Source: Maribacter antarcticus DSM 21422 (GTDB taxonomy: Bacteria > Bacteroidota > Bacteroidia > Flavobacteriales > Flavobacteriaceae). From it: a stretch of 64,000 nt of DNA. This document shows, in pieces, positions 38,317 to 46,183 of this stretch. The position numbers and the translations under genes were made by a program. The stretch spans positions 1 to 64,000 of the forward strand of contig NZ_KK211214.1 in assembly GCF_000621125.1 (NCBI RefSeq). The letters run 5' to 3'. A model generated the notes under the pieces. It was not told the origin of the DNA and searched no databases. It saw only the letters and a program-made list of their open reading frames with translations. Each line of letters opens with the position of its first letter. The first letter of the stretch is position 1.

Positions 38317-40653
38317 TTAGGGGTTATCAAACTGGTACTTTAGGGTGCCTCCCGATGTAATACTGGAATGATGTAAGTTCATTTTTTCTAGATTTTTACC
38401 ATTAAAAAGGACTTTTTTTGGAATACTTTCATTTGTTAAACTAGTATTCTTACTAATTATAAAAGTTTTGCCAGAATAGTATTTAGGATGTAGGTCGATT
38501 CTGATTTCATCGAAAATAGGAGGGCTCAATTGATACTTAGGGTTATTTTCAGTACCCCCGTTCATTTGGAAAAGCCCTAGCTTCATTAACACAGCTAAAC
38601 TACCCATTAGACCTTGGTCTTCATCACCGTTATAACCTGTGCCCGGATTTAAACCACTAAAGACCTTATCCAGGACTTTTTTTGACCAGTATTGTGTCAG
38701 ATCTGGTATATTTAAGACATGGAACATATAAGCAGTCTGCATAGAAGGTTGGTTTCCATAATTAATGGGTATTCGACTATACTCTGGATGCAGTTCTACA
38801 TCATGAGATGTCCCTGATGTAAAACCAAGTTTTTCTGCATTTGTAAATTGTTTGTTTAATTTTTGAACAGCAGCCTCCTTACCTCCCACCAAAGAAGCTA
38901 GGCCTTCTGGATCATGGGGTACAAACCAAGTCGACTGGGCACCATTACTTTCGTTAAAGCCATTCTCATAAAGGAAAGGGTCAAAATGCTCCTGCCATTC
39001 TCCGTTAATTTTCTTAGGCCTCATGTATCCAGAACTATTGTCAAATACATTTTTGTAGTTTTGGGAGCGTTTTAAGAAATAATCGAAGTCGTCTTTTCGG
39101 CCCAACTTCTTGGCAAGCTGCGCCAAGGTCCAATCTTGATATGCATATTCTAATGTGAGACTGGCACCATCTTGGTGTCCTCCAAACTTACCTTCTGGAA
39201 TAGGATAGGGCACAAAACCGTTTTCCATGTAGTGTTTAAGGCCTCCACCTAAAGAAGTAGTGTGCTCATATCCTGCTTTGGACATTATACCTCCCATCGT
39301 ATGATTTTTTCGCAAAGCCATATAGATACTATCCAAGTTATCTTTGAGAATTTCCTTTTGAATAGCACTTACGACAAAGGGAGTTGAGGAGGCCCCGGTC
39401 ATTACATACGTGTAATTACCACCGGAAGGTCCTCTGGGTAGTATGCCGCCATCTTTGTAGTATTGCATTAAAGAATGGGTAAAATCTTCCATTATATCTG
39501 GATAAACTAGTCCCCAAAGGGTACTTAATGTCCACTGCGCTCCCCAGAAGGCATCAGAATTATAGTGATTAAATTGGATTTTTCCGTTACTGTCAAGGGG
39601 TAGTTGCCCTATTCTTAAATCGGGACCTGTATTATCTGGATAGGCCCCATTTATATCATTAATAACACGCCGACCCTGAAGTGCATGCCAAAGATCTGTG
39701 TAAAAACGTCGTCTTTGGGTTTTTGTATTACCCGCTATTTTAACCCTGCCTAACAGGGTATTCCATTCATCTTTAGATTCATTTACCACTTTTTCAAAAT
39801 CCCAATGATCAAGTTCAGTAGCACTATTGTTTTCTGCATTTTTTATGGAGGTATATGAAATACCTACTTTCATTAAAACTGTTTTCTGTTCAGGATTTGT
39901 ATACACTAGATAATTGCCAGAATCTTGGTCTTTAGTAATGGAATCCAAGGTTGTATTGAACTGCACCTGAAAAAAAAGTAAAAAGGGTTTGGGTCTCCTA
40001 TGGGTGGGTGCCATATCTAATTGACCTACGAGGGTGCGACCATCTATTTGCTCTAAACTACCATTTTGATTTTTGCTTGGACCTAACATAGTATTTAAAT
40101 TGAACAGAATTCCTGGACTTGCATCCTTTGGAAATGAATACTGGTGTAGACCAACTCTTTTTGTACTAGTTAGTTCAGCCTTAATTCCGTAGCGTTCTAA
40201 TTGCACCAAATGATGACCTGGCGATATTTTTTCCGTGTCATGGGAAAATGCAGAATAGAAATCTTCAAAAATTGTTGATGTGTGCTCTTTGGTTAGGGTT
40301 ACTGGCATTACTGAAAGACCGGAAGTCTGCCACCCGTGAATATGGCTAAAACCTTTTATAGTATCCGTTTTGTAGCGATAACCACTTCCCCAAGCACCCT
40401 CTATTTCCGTATCTGGACTTAAGTTAACCATGCCAAACGGTCTACTGGCAGAAGCGAAAAAGAACCAACGGCTATGTTCAGTATCCAATTGCGGATACAC
40501 CATGTCAACATAGTTTACAGGTTCAGTGCTTTTATATCCCGGTTGTTGGTTCGTATTACAAGCAGAAATCAATACAATAGCTAAAATGATTCCTATATTT
40601 TTAAATAATAGAATAGTACTTGGTCTCATAAGATAGTTTTTAAAAATAGACAT
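38317..40653 (-). CDS. GH92-family alpha-mannosidase-like lipoprotein
   Basis: 778 residues. A lipoprotein signal leads to Cys near residue 32 (IVLISACNTN). GH92 landmarks: VNYVDMVYPQLDTEHSRWF, FGMVNLSPDTEIEGAWGSGYRY, IKGFSHIHGW, YPDIMEDFTHSLMQYYKDGGILPRGPSGGNYTYVMTG, the likely general-acid Glu in NGFNESNGAQSTWFVPHDPEGL and the acidic DEDQGLMG cluster expected to bind Ca2+ and water. Several normally invariant positions differ: SNGAQ for GNAWQ and GLMGSLAVL for GQMSAWYV. GH92 enzymes are Ca-dependent exo-alpha-mannosidases, some acting on mannose phosphate linkages. It follows susD after a hairpin at 40746-40771, so it may share that transcript. Confidence 0.87.
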   Translation of the reverse strand: MSIFKNYLMRPSTILLFKNIGIILAIVLISACNTNQQPGYKSTEPVNYVDMVYPQLDTEHSRWFFFASASRPFGMVNLSPDTEIEGAWGSGYRYKTDTIKGFSHIHGWQTSGLSVMPVTLTKEHTSTIFEDFYSAFSHDTEKISPGHHLVQLERYGIKAELTSTKRVGLHQYSFPKDASPGILFNLNTMLGPSKNQNGSLEQIDGRTLVGQLDMAPTHRRPKPFLLFFQVQFNTTLDSITKDQDSGNYLVYTNPEQKTVLMKVGISYTSIKNAENNSATELDHWDFEKVVNESKDEWNTLLGRVKIAGNTKTQRRRFYTDLWHALQGRRVINDINGAYPDNTGPDLRIGQLPLDSNGKIQFNHYNSDAFWGAQWTLSTLWGLVYPDIMEDFTHSLMQYYKDGGILPRGPSGGNYTYVMTGASSTPFVVSAIQKEILKDNLDSIYMALRKNHTMGGIMSKAGYEHTTSLGGGLKHYMENGFVPYPIPEGKFGGHQDGASLTLEYAYQDWTLAQLAKKLGRKDDFDYFLKRSQNYKNVFDNSSGYMRPKKINGEWQEHFDPFLYENGFNESNGAQSTWFVPHDPEGLASLVGGKEAAVQKLNKQFTNAEKLGFTSGTSHDVELHPEYSRIPINYGNQPSMQTAYMFHVLNIPDLTQYWSKKVLDKVFSGLNPGTGYNGDEDQGLMGSLAVLMKLGLFQMNGGTENNPKYQLSPPIFDEIRIDLHPKYYSGKTFIISKNTSLTNESIPKKVLFNGKNLEKMNLHHSSITSGGTLKYQFDNP

Positions 40654-40745
40654 AGCCCTGTTGTAATCTTATTTTAAGATAGCCAAGTTGATTTTGAAAG
40701 TTTAAGGTAGTATTATTCTATTTTAATTAAAACTCAAATAGAACA

Positions 40746-40771
40746 AAGGCAGGCAATTTATTGCCTGCCTT
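40746..40771 (-). terminator. Hairpin between susD and the GH92 gene
   Basis: AAGGCAGGCAA / TTGCCTGCCTT, a perfect 11-bp stem with a 4-base loop, 27 bases past the susD stop. The T-tract on the minus strand is interrupted (TTTGTTCTATTT), so it may give partial termination or stabilise the susCD message, with read-through into the GH92 gene. Confidence 0.65.
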
Positions 40772-40797
40772 CATATAAAACTAACTCAAAAAAATAT

Positions 40798-42540
40798 TTA
40801 ATATCCTTGATTTTGCTCCAAGAACCCGTCTATTCCAGATGCGGCATCGACTGCACTTTGGGGAATGGGAAACAATCGCTTGTTTGGATCTGAATCTGTT
40901 TTCTCTGTCCAAGAATCTTCATAAGTTCCAAAACGAATTTGGTCGCCTCTTCTAAAACCTTCCCAGTATAATTCAAAACCACGTTCCCTAAGTAAGATGT
41001 CCGTATCAATAGCCGCTAGTGCTGGTGGCGTCTGATCTGGTCTTGCTGTTCTTGAGGCTCTTACAAGGTTAAGATCGGCAAGTGCTCCTCCTGTATCACC
41101 ATTTCTCAATTTGGCTTCTGAACGCATCAAATAAATTTCCGCTAGTCGCATCAACACCAGGTCCACACTACTAAAGTTGTTACCGTTAGGAGATGTTCGG
41201 CTAAATTGATACTTAGCGCAACGATACCCAGTATTGTGGAAGGAGCCTTCATTGCTAAAATCTATTTCTAAGGTATGGTTTACATAGGCTACATCTCGAT
41301 CAGGAGCATTACCTTTTCGTTGCAGTACAGGATAGATGCGTACTCCGCCATCACAAGTAAAAAATGTACCATCATCTCCTTTTCTGGGCCCCCACTGAGT
41401 GCCACGGATAACGCCGCGATCCATTTCAAAGTCTTCTGGAACAGCGCAATAAAAGTGATCTTCATCATTCAATGGAGTAAGGCCCGTAAGGTCTTGCAAA
41501 TCGTCAGGCACGATAGTATTCTTTTGAAAGAATCGTGCATCCGCTTCCGCAGGATCCACATCACCATAGGCATCAGCCCATGATTGAAAAAAGTCAGGTG
41601 TAAAAGCAGGACCATCGGTCCCATCTGCACTAGGATATTCCGGTCTAGGAAACATAGAGCCAGCTATGGACCAATATGCCCAACGACTATGCTCTCGTTT
41701 AAGTTGACCTCGTTGATCCAAAGCAAATATTAATTCAGCATTACTGTTGTTATCATCGTTGAATAGTTCGAAATATTCTGCGGATAATCCAAAATTCCCG
41801 GTGTTTATGATATTATCGGTATATTGAATTACTGCGGTCATATCTTCTGGTGTAAAATTGGGTGTGCCATAGGGATCACGGTACACTGCAGCATTGAGGT
41901 GTAATCTGGCTAAAAAGCCCCATACGGCAGATTGCGTAATTCTACCAGGACCTCTATCAGCATTGATAACGTCTACTACAGAAAGTAATTCACTTTCAAT
42001 ATAATCAATGGCATTCTGTGCCCGTAAAACCTCAGAAAGATCACTTGAGTTTTCTTTTTGGAGGACTAGCCCCCAACTATCCAACATTAACATATTCAAA
42101 TAAGCCCTTAGGGCTATCATTTCGGACAATGCCGAAGACGCTTCACTGTCTCCTTGCTCAGATAATGGCCTAAGAACCTCTATTGCAGCTAAGGTTCTAG
42201 AAATATTGGTGGTAAGCTCGTTCCATCCATCTCCGATTAAATCGTTTGTTGGTGTAAAGTTGTGTTGATGGGTAGCTAAATATTTACCACCATCGAACCA
42301 ATCTGAACCACCACGATAGGGTAAAATAGCCTCATCAGAAGGTATGAGCTGTAGTCCATAATAATGTGTATGACGCCACGTCCAGGAAACATAACCATAA
42401 GCTGGTGCGATAGCACCACTAATAACCTCTCCTTGTCCGCCGAATTCTGCTTCGTCTAGTCGTACTTCTTCTAGGTCGGTACAGCTCCATTGTAAAAAGG
42501 ATCCTAATGCAAATGCAATAACTACTATTCTATTTTTCAT
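40798..42540 (-). CDS. SusD/RagB-family nutrient-binding outer-membrane lipoprotein
   Basis: I place the start at the ATG at 42540 (MKNRIVVIAFALGSFLQWSCTD), giving a lipobox Cys near residue 20; the upstream alternative is a TTG. About 580 residues. SusD features: SALSEMIALRAYLNMLMLDSWG in the N-terminal helical core, AVWGFLARLHLNAAVYRD, DLVLMRLAEIYLMRSEAKLRNGD, and the C-terminal LLRERGFELYWEGFRRGDQIRF...KRLFPIPQSAV. It caps the SusC channel and binds the ligand outside the cell. It starts 17 bases after the susC stop. The bound molecule is unknown; context suggests an inositol- or mannose-bearing ligand. Confidence 0.93.
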   Translation of the reverse strand: MKNRIVVIAFALGSFLQWSCTDLEEVRLDEAEFGGQGEVISGAIAPAYGYVSWTWRHTHYYGLQLIPSDEAILPYRGGSDWFDGGKYLATHQHNFTPTNDLIGDGWNELTTNISRTLAAIEVLRPLSEQGDSEASSALSEMIALRAYLNMLMLDSWGLVLQKENSSDLSEVLRAQNAIDYIESELLSVVDVINADRGPGRITQSAVWGFLARLHLNAAVYRDPYGTPNFTPEDMTAVIQYTDNIINTGNFGLSAEYFELFNDDNNSNAELIFALDQRGQLKREHSRWAYWSIAGSMFPRPEYPSADGTDGPAFTPDFFQSWADAYGDVDPAEADARFFQKNTIVPDDLQDLTGLTPLNDEDHFYCAVPEDFEMDRGVIRGTQWGPRKGDDGTFFTCDGGVRIYPVLQRKGNAPDRDVAYVNHTLEIDFSNEGSFHNTGYRCAKYQFSRTSPNGNNFSSVDLVLMRLAEIYLMRSEAKLRNGDTGGALADLNLVRASRTARPDQTPPALAAIDTDILLRERGFELYWEGFRRGDQIRFGTYEDSWTEKTDSDPNKRLFPIPQSAVDAASGIDGFLEQNQGY

Positions 42541-42557
42541 TTGAAACAATTTTTTGA

Positions 42558-45530
42558 TTAAAAAGATACATTTAAACCTATTAAAAGAGTTCTTGGGGAA
42601 GGGTACGTAAACCTGTCAATACCAAATGTTTGAATTCCATCCGTGGCAGCTCCCGTGTTAACTTCCGGATCAAAGCCAGAGTAGTCGCTTATGACAAAAA
42701 GATTTTGTCCTGTCAAGGTCAATCTAAGATTGTTTACCCAATCACCGAGCCCAATTTTTGAGGGGCTTAGGGTATAGCCCAAGGTAGCATTTTGAAGTCT
42801 GAGGAAACTACCATCTTCTAAATATCGGGTTGAGACTTCGTTGGAATTACTATTATCCTCATTAGGGAATTGAACGGCAAAATCCGTGGTATTTAAACTT
42901 CTGCTCAATTGGCCTCTAGAAAAAAGGCTCATTGCGGTATGGTTATAAATCTTATTTCCAGAAACGCCATTAAAGTTAAATCCTAAATCAAAATCCTTGT
43001 AGTTAAACTTAAAATAAAAACCGTACAAAATATCTGGGAGGGCACTACCAGCCACAATCCTATCATTGTCTAAAGACTCACCATCGGGCACTACATCTGT
43101 AAATTGATTCAACCCATCGGTACCAATACCAATGAACTCTTTCATGAAGAATGAACCAATGGGTTCATTGTTAATGTAGCCGTTTATCGTTGCACCGGTT
43201 TGGCCTGCACCTTGTGCTGCTCCGGTTGTAATAACTGCAAATTGGGAGTTTTCTACCCTATTGTCGGTATATGTGAAATTACCTCCTATGTTAAACGTAA
43301 AGTCTTCGGTAAAACTACCCCGATAATCCAATGCAATTTCAAGCCCTGTGTTCTTTATTTCCATACCCTGAAGGTTGGTCCATATCTTTTGTGTTGGTTG
43401 AATAGGGTCAATTCTATTAGAAAAATTGACCACATCGCTGGTAACTTTATTAAAATAATCTAAGGTACCGGTCAATTTATTTTGGAACATACCAAAATCC
43501 AAACCAATATTGGTTTGTGTAGTTACCTCCCATTTAAGATTGGGGAATGCAGTTCTTACGGGTACTGTTCCAAAGGGGTAATCTGCCAAGGATACCTCAT
43601 TGCCACCGACCGGGTAGGTATCGTTTTCTGTTTTTGAATCTACATAACTTGCCAAACTTACTTTGCTAGGAATACCGTCTTGGTTTCCTGTTTGGCCCCA
43701 GCTAGCTCTTAGTTTCAGGGTATTGAAAACAGCGTTTTCTGCCAAAAAGCTCTCTTTATTAATATTCCAACCCAAAGCCACTGATGGAAAATATCCATAT
43801 TCATTATTTTCGCCAAACCTAGAGGAACCGTCCGCTCGCATGGTGGCGGTTACCAAATACTTATTTGCATACCCATAATTTACTCTACCGAAGTAAGACT
43901 CAAGTTCATTTATGAAAGCTCCCGAGTTCAACGTAGTGGGAAATACATCTGTGCTAATTTGGTCTTGGTACCTTGGTTCTATACCATTATCTGCAAAACC
44001 TTCCAACTGAAACTGCTTTTGTTCAAAGGTAGTTTCTTGGTAAGAATGCCCACCTAGTAAGGTTACGTTGTGGTCTCCTTTTTCAAAAGTATACGTAAGC
44101 GTATTTTCAATTAGGGTATTACTATTTACTGTAGCCGATGAATTCAAAAATCCAAATTCAAAACCTTCTATCAGGTTAAACGGACTTCTTTGTTGATCCC
44201 GGGTTGTAGATATATAATCTATACCTAAGTTCATTTTATAGGTCAGCCCTTTAATAATTTCAAAGGAAGGTAAAATATTTGCTAAAATGCGGTTACTTAC
44301 CGCTTCGTCCGTATATATTCTGTTCCTGACCAAAGGATTTAATCGTTCATCAAAAAAACTAGGCTCGCCATTGGTGAATGGTGATAAAGTAGGGTTTAGT
44401 GATAGCATGTCAACAACATTTGCACCTGAATCTGGTCTTTCATTGACTGTTCTTGAGGCTGTTAAGTTGAGGTCTACGCTGAAACGCCCTTTAAGCGCCT
44501 TTTGTGTAAGATTAACACGACCAGAATAGCGCTTTAAGGAGCTGTTTTCAAAGGTTCCTTGTTGATCATCTACACCTGTGGAAACAAAGTATGAAGATTT
44601 ATCTGCTGTACCACCACTCATAGAAAAATTAACATTTTTAGAAATACCTGTCCTAGTCAATTCATCTTGCCAATCAGTATCTGCACCAGCATCGAACAAA
44701 GTTCCGCCAACAGCAGCCACTTGATTTCTAAATTCACTAGCGCTAAACACATCCATAGGATTTGCAATTGTAGAGAAAGCTGTAGAAACATTAAGGTTCA
44801 TTTCTGCCTTTCCTGCTTTTCCTTTTTTGGTCGTTATTACAATTACACCGTTAGCAGCACGAGCCCCATATATGGCAGTAGCAGAGGCATCTTTTAAAAC
44901 ATCCATGGAAGCAATATCTTGCGGGTTTATAAAGTTCAAGGGATTAGATGCTAATCCGGTACTTGAGTTATCAATTACAAAACCATCTACCACAAAGAGT
45001 GGGGTCGTACCCGATCGTAAACTTCCAACACCTCTAATTATGATATTTTGATTAGCACCAGGTTCTCCGCTCACGTTTGATACATTGACACCTGCCAGCT
45101 TGCCTTGTAAAAGCTGTCCTGGGTTGGCTACTACCCCTTGGTTGAAATCTTCGCTTTTAATAGAAGAAATCGAACCTGTTACATCCGATTTTTTCTGAAC
45201 ACCATATCCTACGACAACCACATCTTCCAATTGGGTTGCATCTTCTGCCAGTTGTACTGAAATACTACTTCGTCCGTTTACAGCAGCCTCCATTGTTGAA
45301 TACCCAATGTAAGAAAATTCTAACACCACATTTCCATTGGCTATAGTAATAGAAAAATTTCCATCAAAGTCTGTAGTTGTGCCATTCGTTGTTCCTTTTT
45401 CCAAGACCGTTGCCCCAGGTAAAGGGGTATTTAGTTCATCCGTTACCGTACCGATCACGGTGGTCTGAGCCCATGAAATCGAAACGATTCCGAGCGAGAA
45501 AATCAGCATTAAAAATTTAATTTTCTTCAT
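42558..45530 (-). CDS. SusC/RagA-family TonB-dependent outer-membrane transporter
   Basis: 990 residues. Signal peptide to SISWAQ, a carboxypeptidase-regulatory-like domain (TVIGTVTDELNTPLPGATVLEKG...SYIGYSTMEA, about residues 22-95), a TonB-box-like DVVVVGYGVQKK, the plug (GQLLQGKLAGVNVSN; DASATAIYGARAANGVIVITTKKG) and a beta-barrel ending in LLIGLNVSF. It imports large ligands across the outer membrane with TonB energy. It is the first gene of the leftward susC-susD-GH92 run, with a perfect LacI-type palindrome 83 bases upstream. The modest length for a SusC hints at a small ligand, but that is weak evidence. Confidence 0.93.
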   Translation of the reverse strand: MKKIKFLMLIFSLGIVSISWAQTTVIGTVTDELNTPLPGATVLEKGTTNGTTTDFDGNFSITIANGNVVLEFSYIGYSTMEAAVNGRSSISVQLAEDATQLEDVVVVGYGVQKKSDVTGSISSIKSEDFNQGVVANPGQLLQGKLAGVNVSNVSGEPGANQNIIIRGVGSLRSGTTPLFVVDGFVIDNSSTGLASNPLNFINPQDIASMDVLKDASATAIYGARAANGVIVITTKKGKAGKAEMNLNVSTAFSTIANPMDVFSASEFRNQVAAVGGTLFDAGADTDWQDELTRTGISKNVNFSMSGGTADKSSYFVSTGVDDQQGTFENSSLKRYSGRVNLTQKALKGRFSVDLNLTASRTVNERPDSGANVVDMLSLNPTLSPFTNGEPSFFDERLNPLVRNRIYTDEAVSNRILANILPSFEIIKGLTYKMNLGIDYISTTRDQQRSPFNLIEGFEFGFLNSSATVNSNTLIENTLTYTFEKGDHNVTLLGGHSYQETTFEQKQFQLEGFADNGIEPRYQDQISTDVFPTTLNSGAFINELESYFGRVNYGYANKYLVTATMRADGSSRFGENNEYGYFPSVALGWNINKESFLAENAVFNTLKLRASWGQTGNQDGIPSKVSLASYVDSKTENDTYPVGGNEVSLADYPFGTVPVRTAFPNLKWEVTTQTNIGLDFGMFQNKLTGTLDYFNKVTSDVVNFSNRIDPIQPTQKIWTNLQGMEIKNTGLEIALDYRGSFTEDFTFNIGGNFTYTDNRVENSQFAVITTGAAQGAGQTGATINGYINNEPIGSFFMKEFIGIGTDGLNQFTDVVPDGESLDNDRIVAGSALPDILYGFYFKFNYKDFDLGFNFNGVSGNKIYNHTAMSLFSRGQLSRSLNTTDFAVQFPNEDNSNSNEVSTRYLEDGSFLRLQNATLGYTLSPSKIGLGDWVNNLRLTLTGQNLFVISDYSGFDPEVNTGAATDGIQTFGIDRFTYPSPRTLLIGLNVSF

Positions 45531-45612
45531 TTTTGATTGTTTAGATTAGTTATTCTTCATCCAAATAACAATAAAATTATGATAGTCGGAATTAATTGAC
45601 ACAAAAACGCTA

Positions 45613-45626
45613 TGCAAACGTTTGCA
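45613..45626. promoter_or_regulatory. LacI-type operator upstream of susC
   Basis: TGCAAACGTTTGCA, a perfect palindrome identical to the one at 22600-22613. It lies in the 653-base divergent gap between susC and the two-domain phosphatase gene. Apart from this site and the one at 46062, I see no gene or other clear structure in that gap. Confidence 0.78.
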
Positions 45627-46061
45627 CAGCTTTACACTCTGTTAATACAGATTTAAACATTTGGAAATGTTGTCTTTATAAATTTGTGTTAGGAGATTTT
45701 TAAGAATATGGGAAGTTATTATTAGACCTAAATTTAAGTTGATTCTATCAAGTTTATAGGTTTTACAAAAGGAGAAATAGCAAATTAGCAGGTATACCTT
45801 GTATGGGAACCATCCGGTATTGAGAGAAGGGATTTAACCTAGCTCTCATTGCTTAACTCTGATACTAAATAACAATATGGTTCATGCCACGGATAATTTA
45901 AGGTAGTTTAGTTTTTCGGTTGTTCGAATACCTCCATCCTTTACTTCAACTAAGATCTTGTTACTAAATAATTTGCAAATCACTAAAATTAGTAGCGTAC
46001 AATGTTAATCGTAAATGTAGGAATTCATAATTCGATTAAGTTTTGATTTCTATGTGCTAAG

Positions 46062-46077
46062 ATGCAAAGCTTTGCAT
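46062..46077. promoter_or_regulatory. LacI-type operator upstream of the two-domain phosphatase gene
   Basis: ATGCAAAGCTTTGCAT is a perfect 16-bp palindrome sharing the TGCAAA-N2-TTTGCA frame of the other three sites. TACATTTG at 46110-46117, a match to the Bacteroidota -7 consensus, follows 32 bases later; no good -33 element is found at the usual spacing. Confidence 0.72.
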
Positions 46078-46183
46078 TGTTCAGTAGTTAATATGGTGTT
46101 AGGGAAGCTTACATTTGTATGGTATGGCTATTTCTAGTTTTTGCTATAGTACCAGTATAAGTTTCACTAATTACATATAAATT

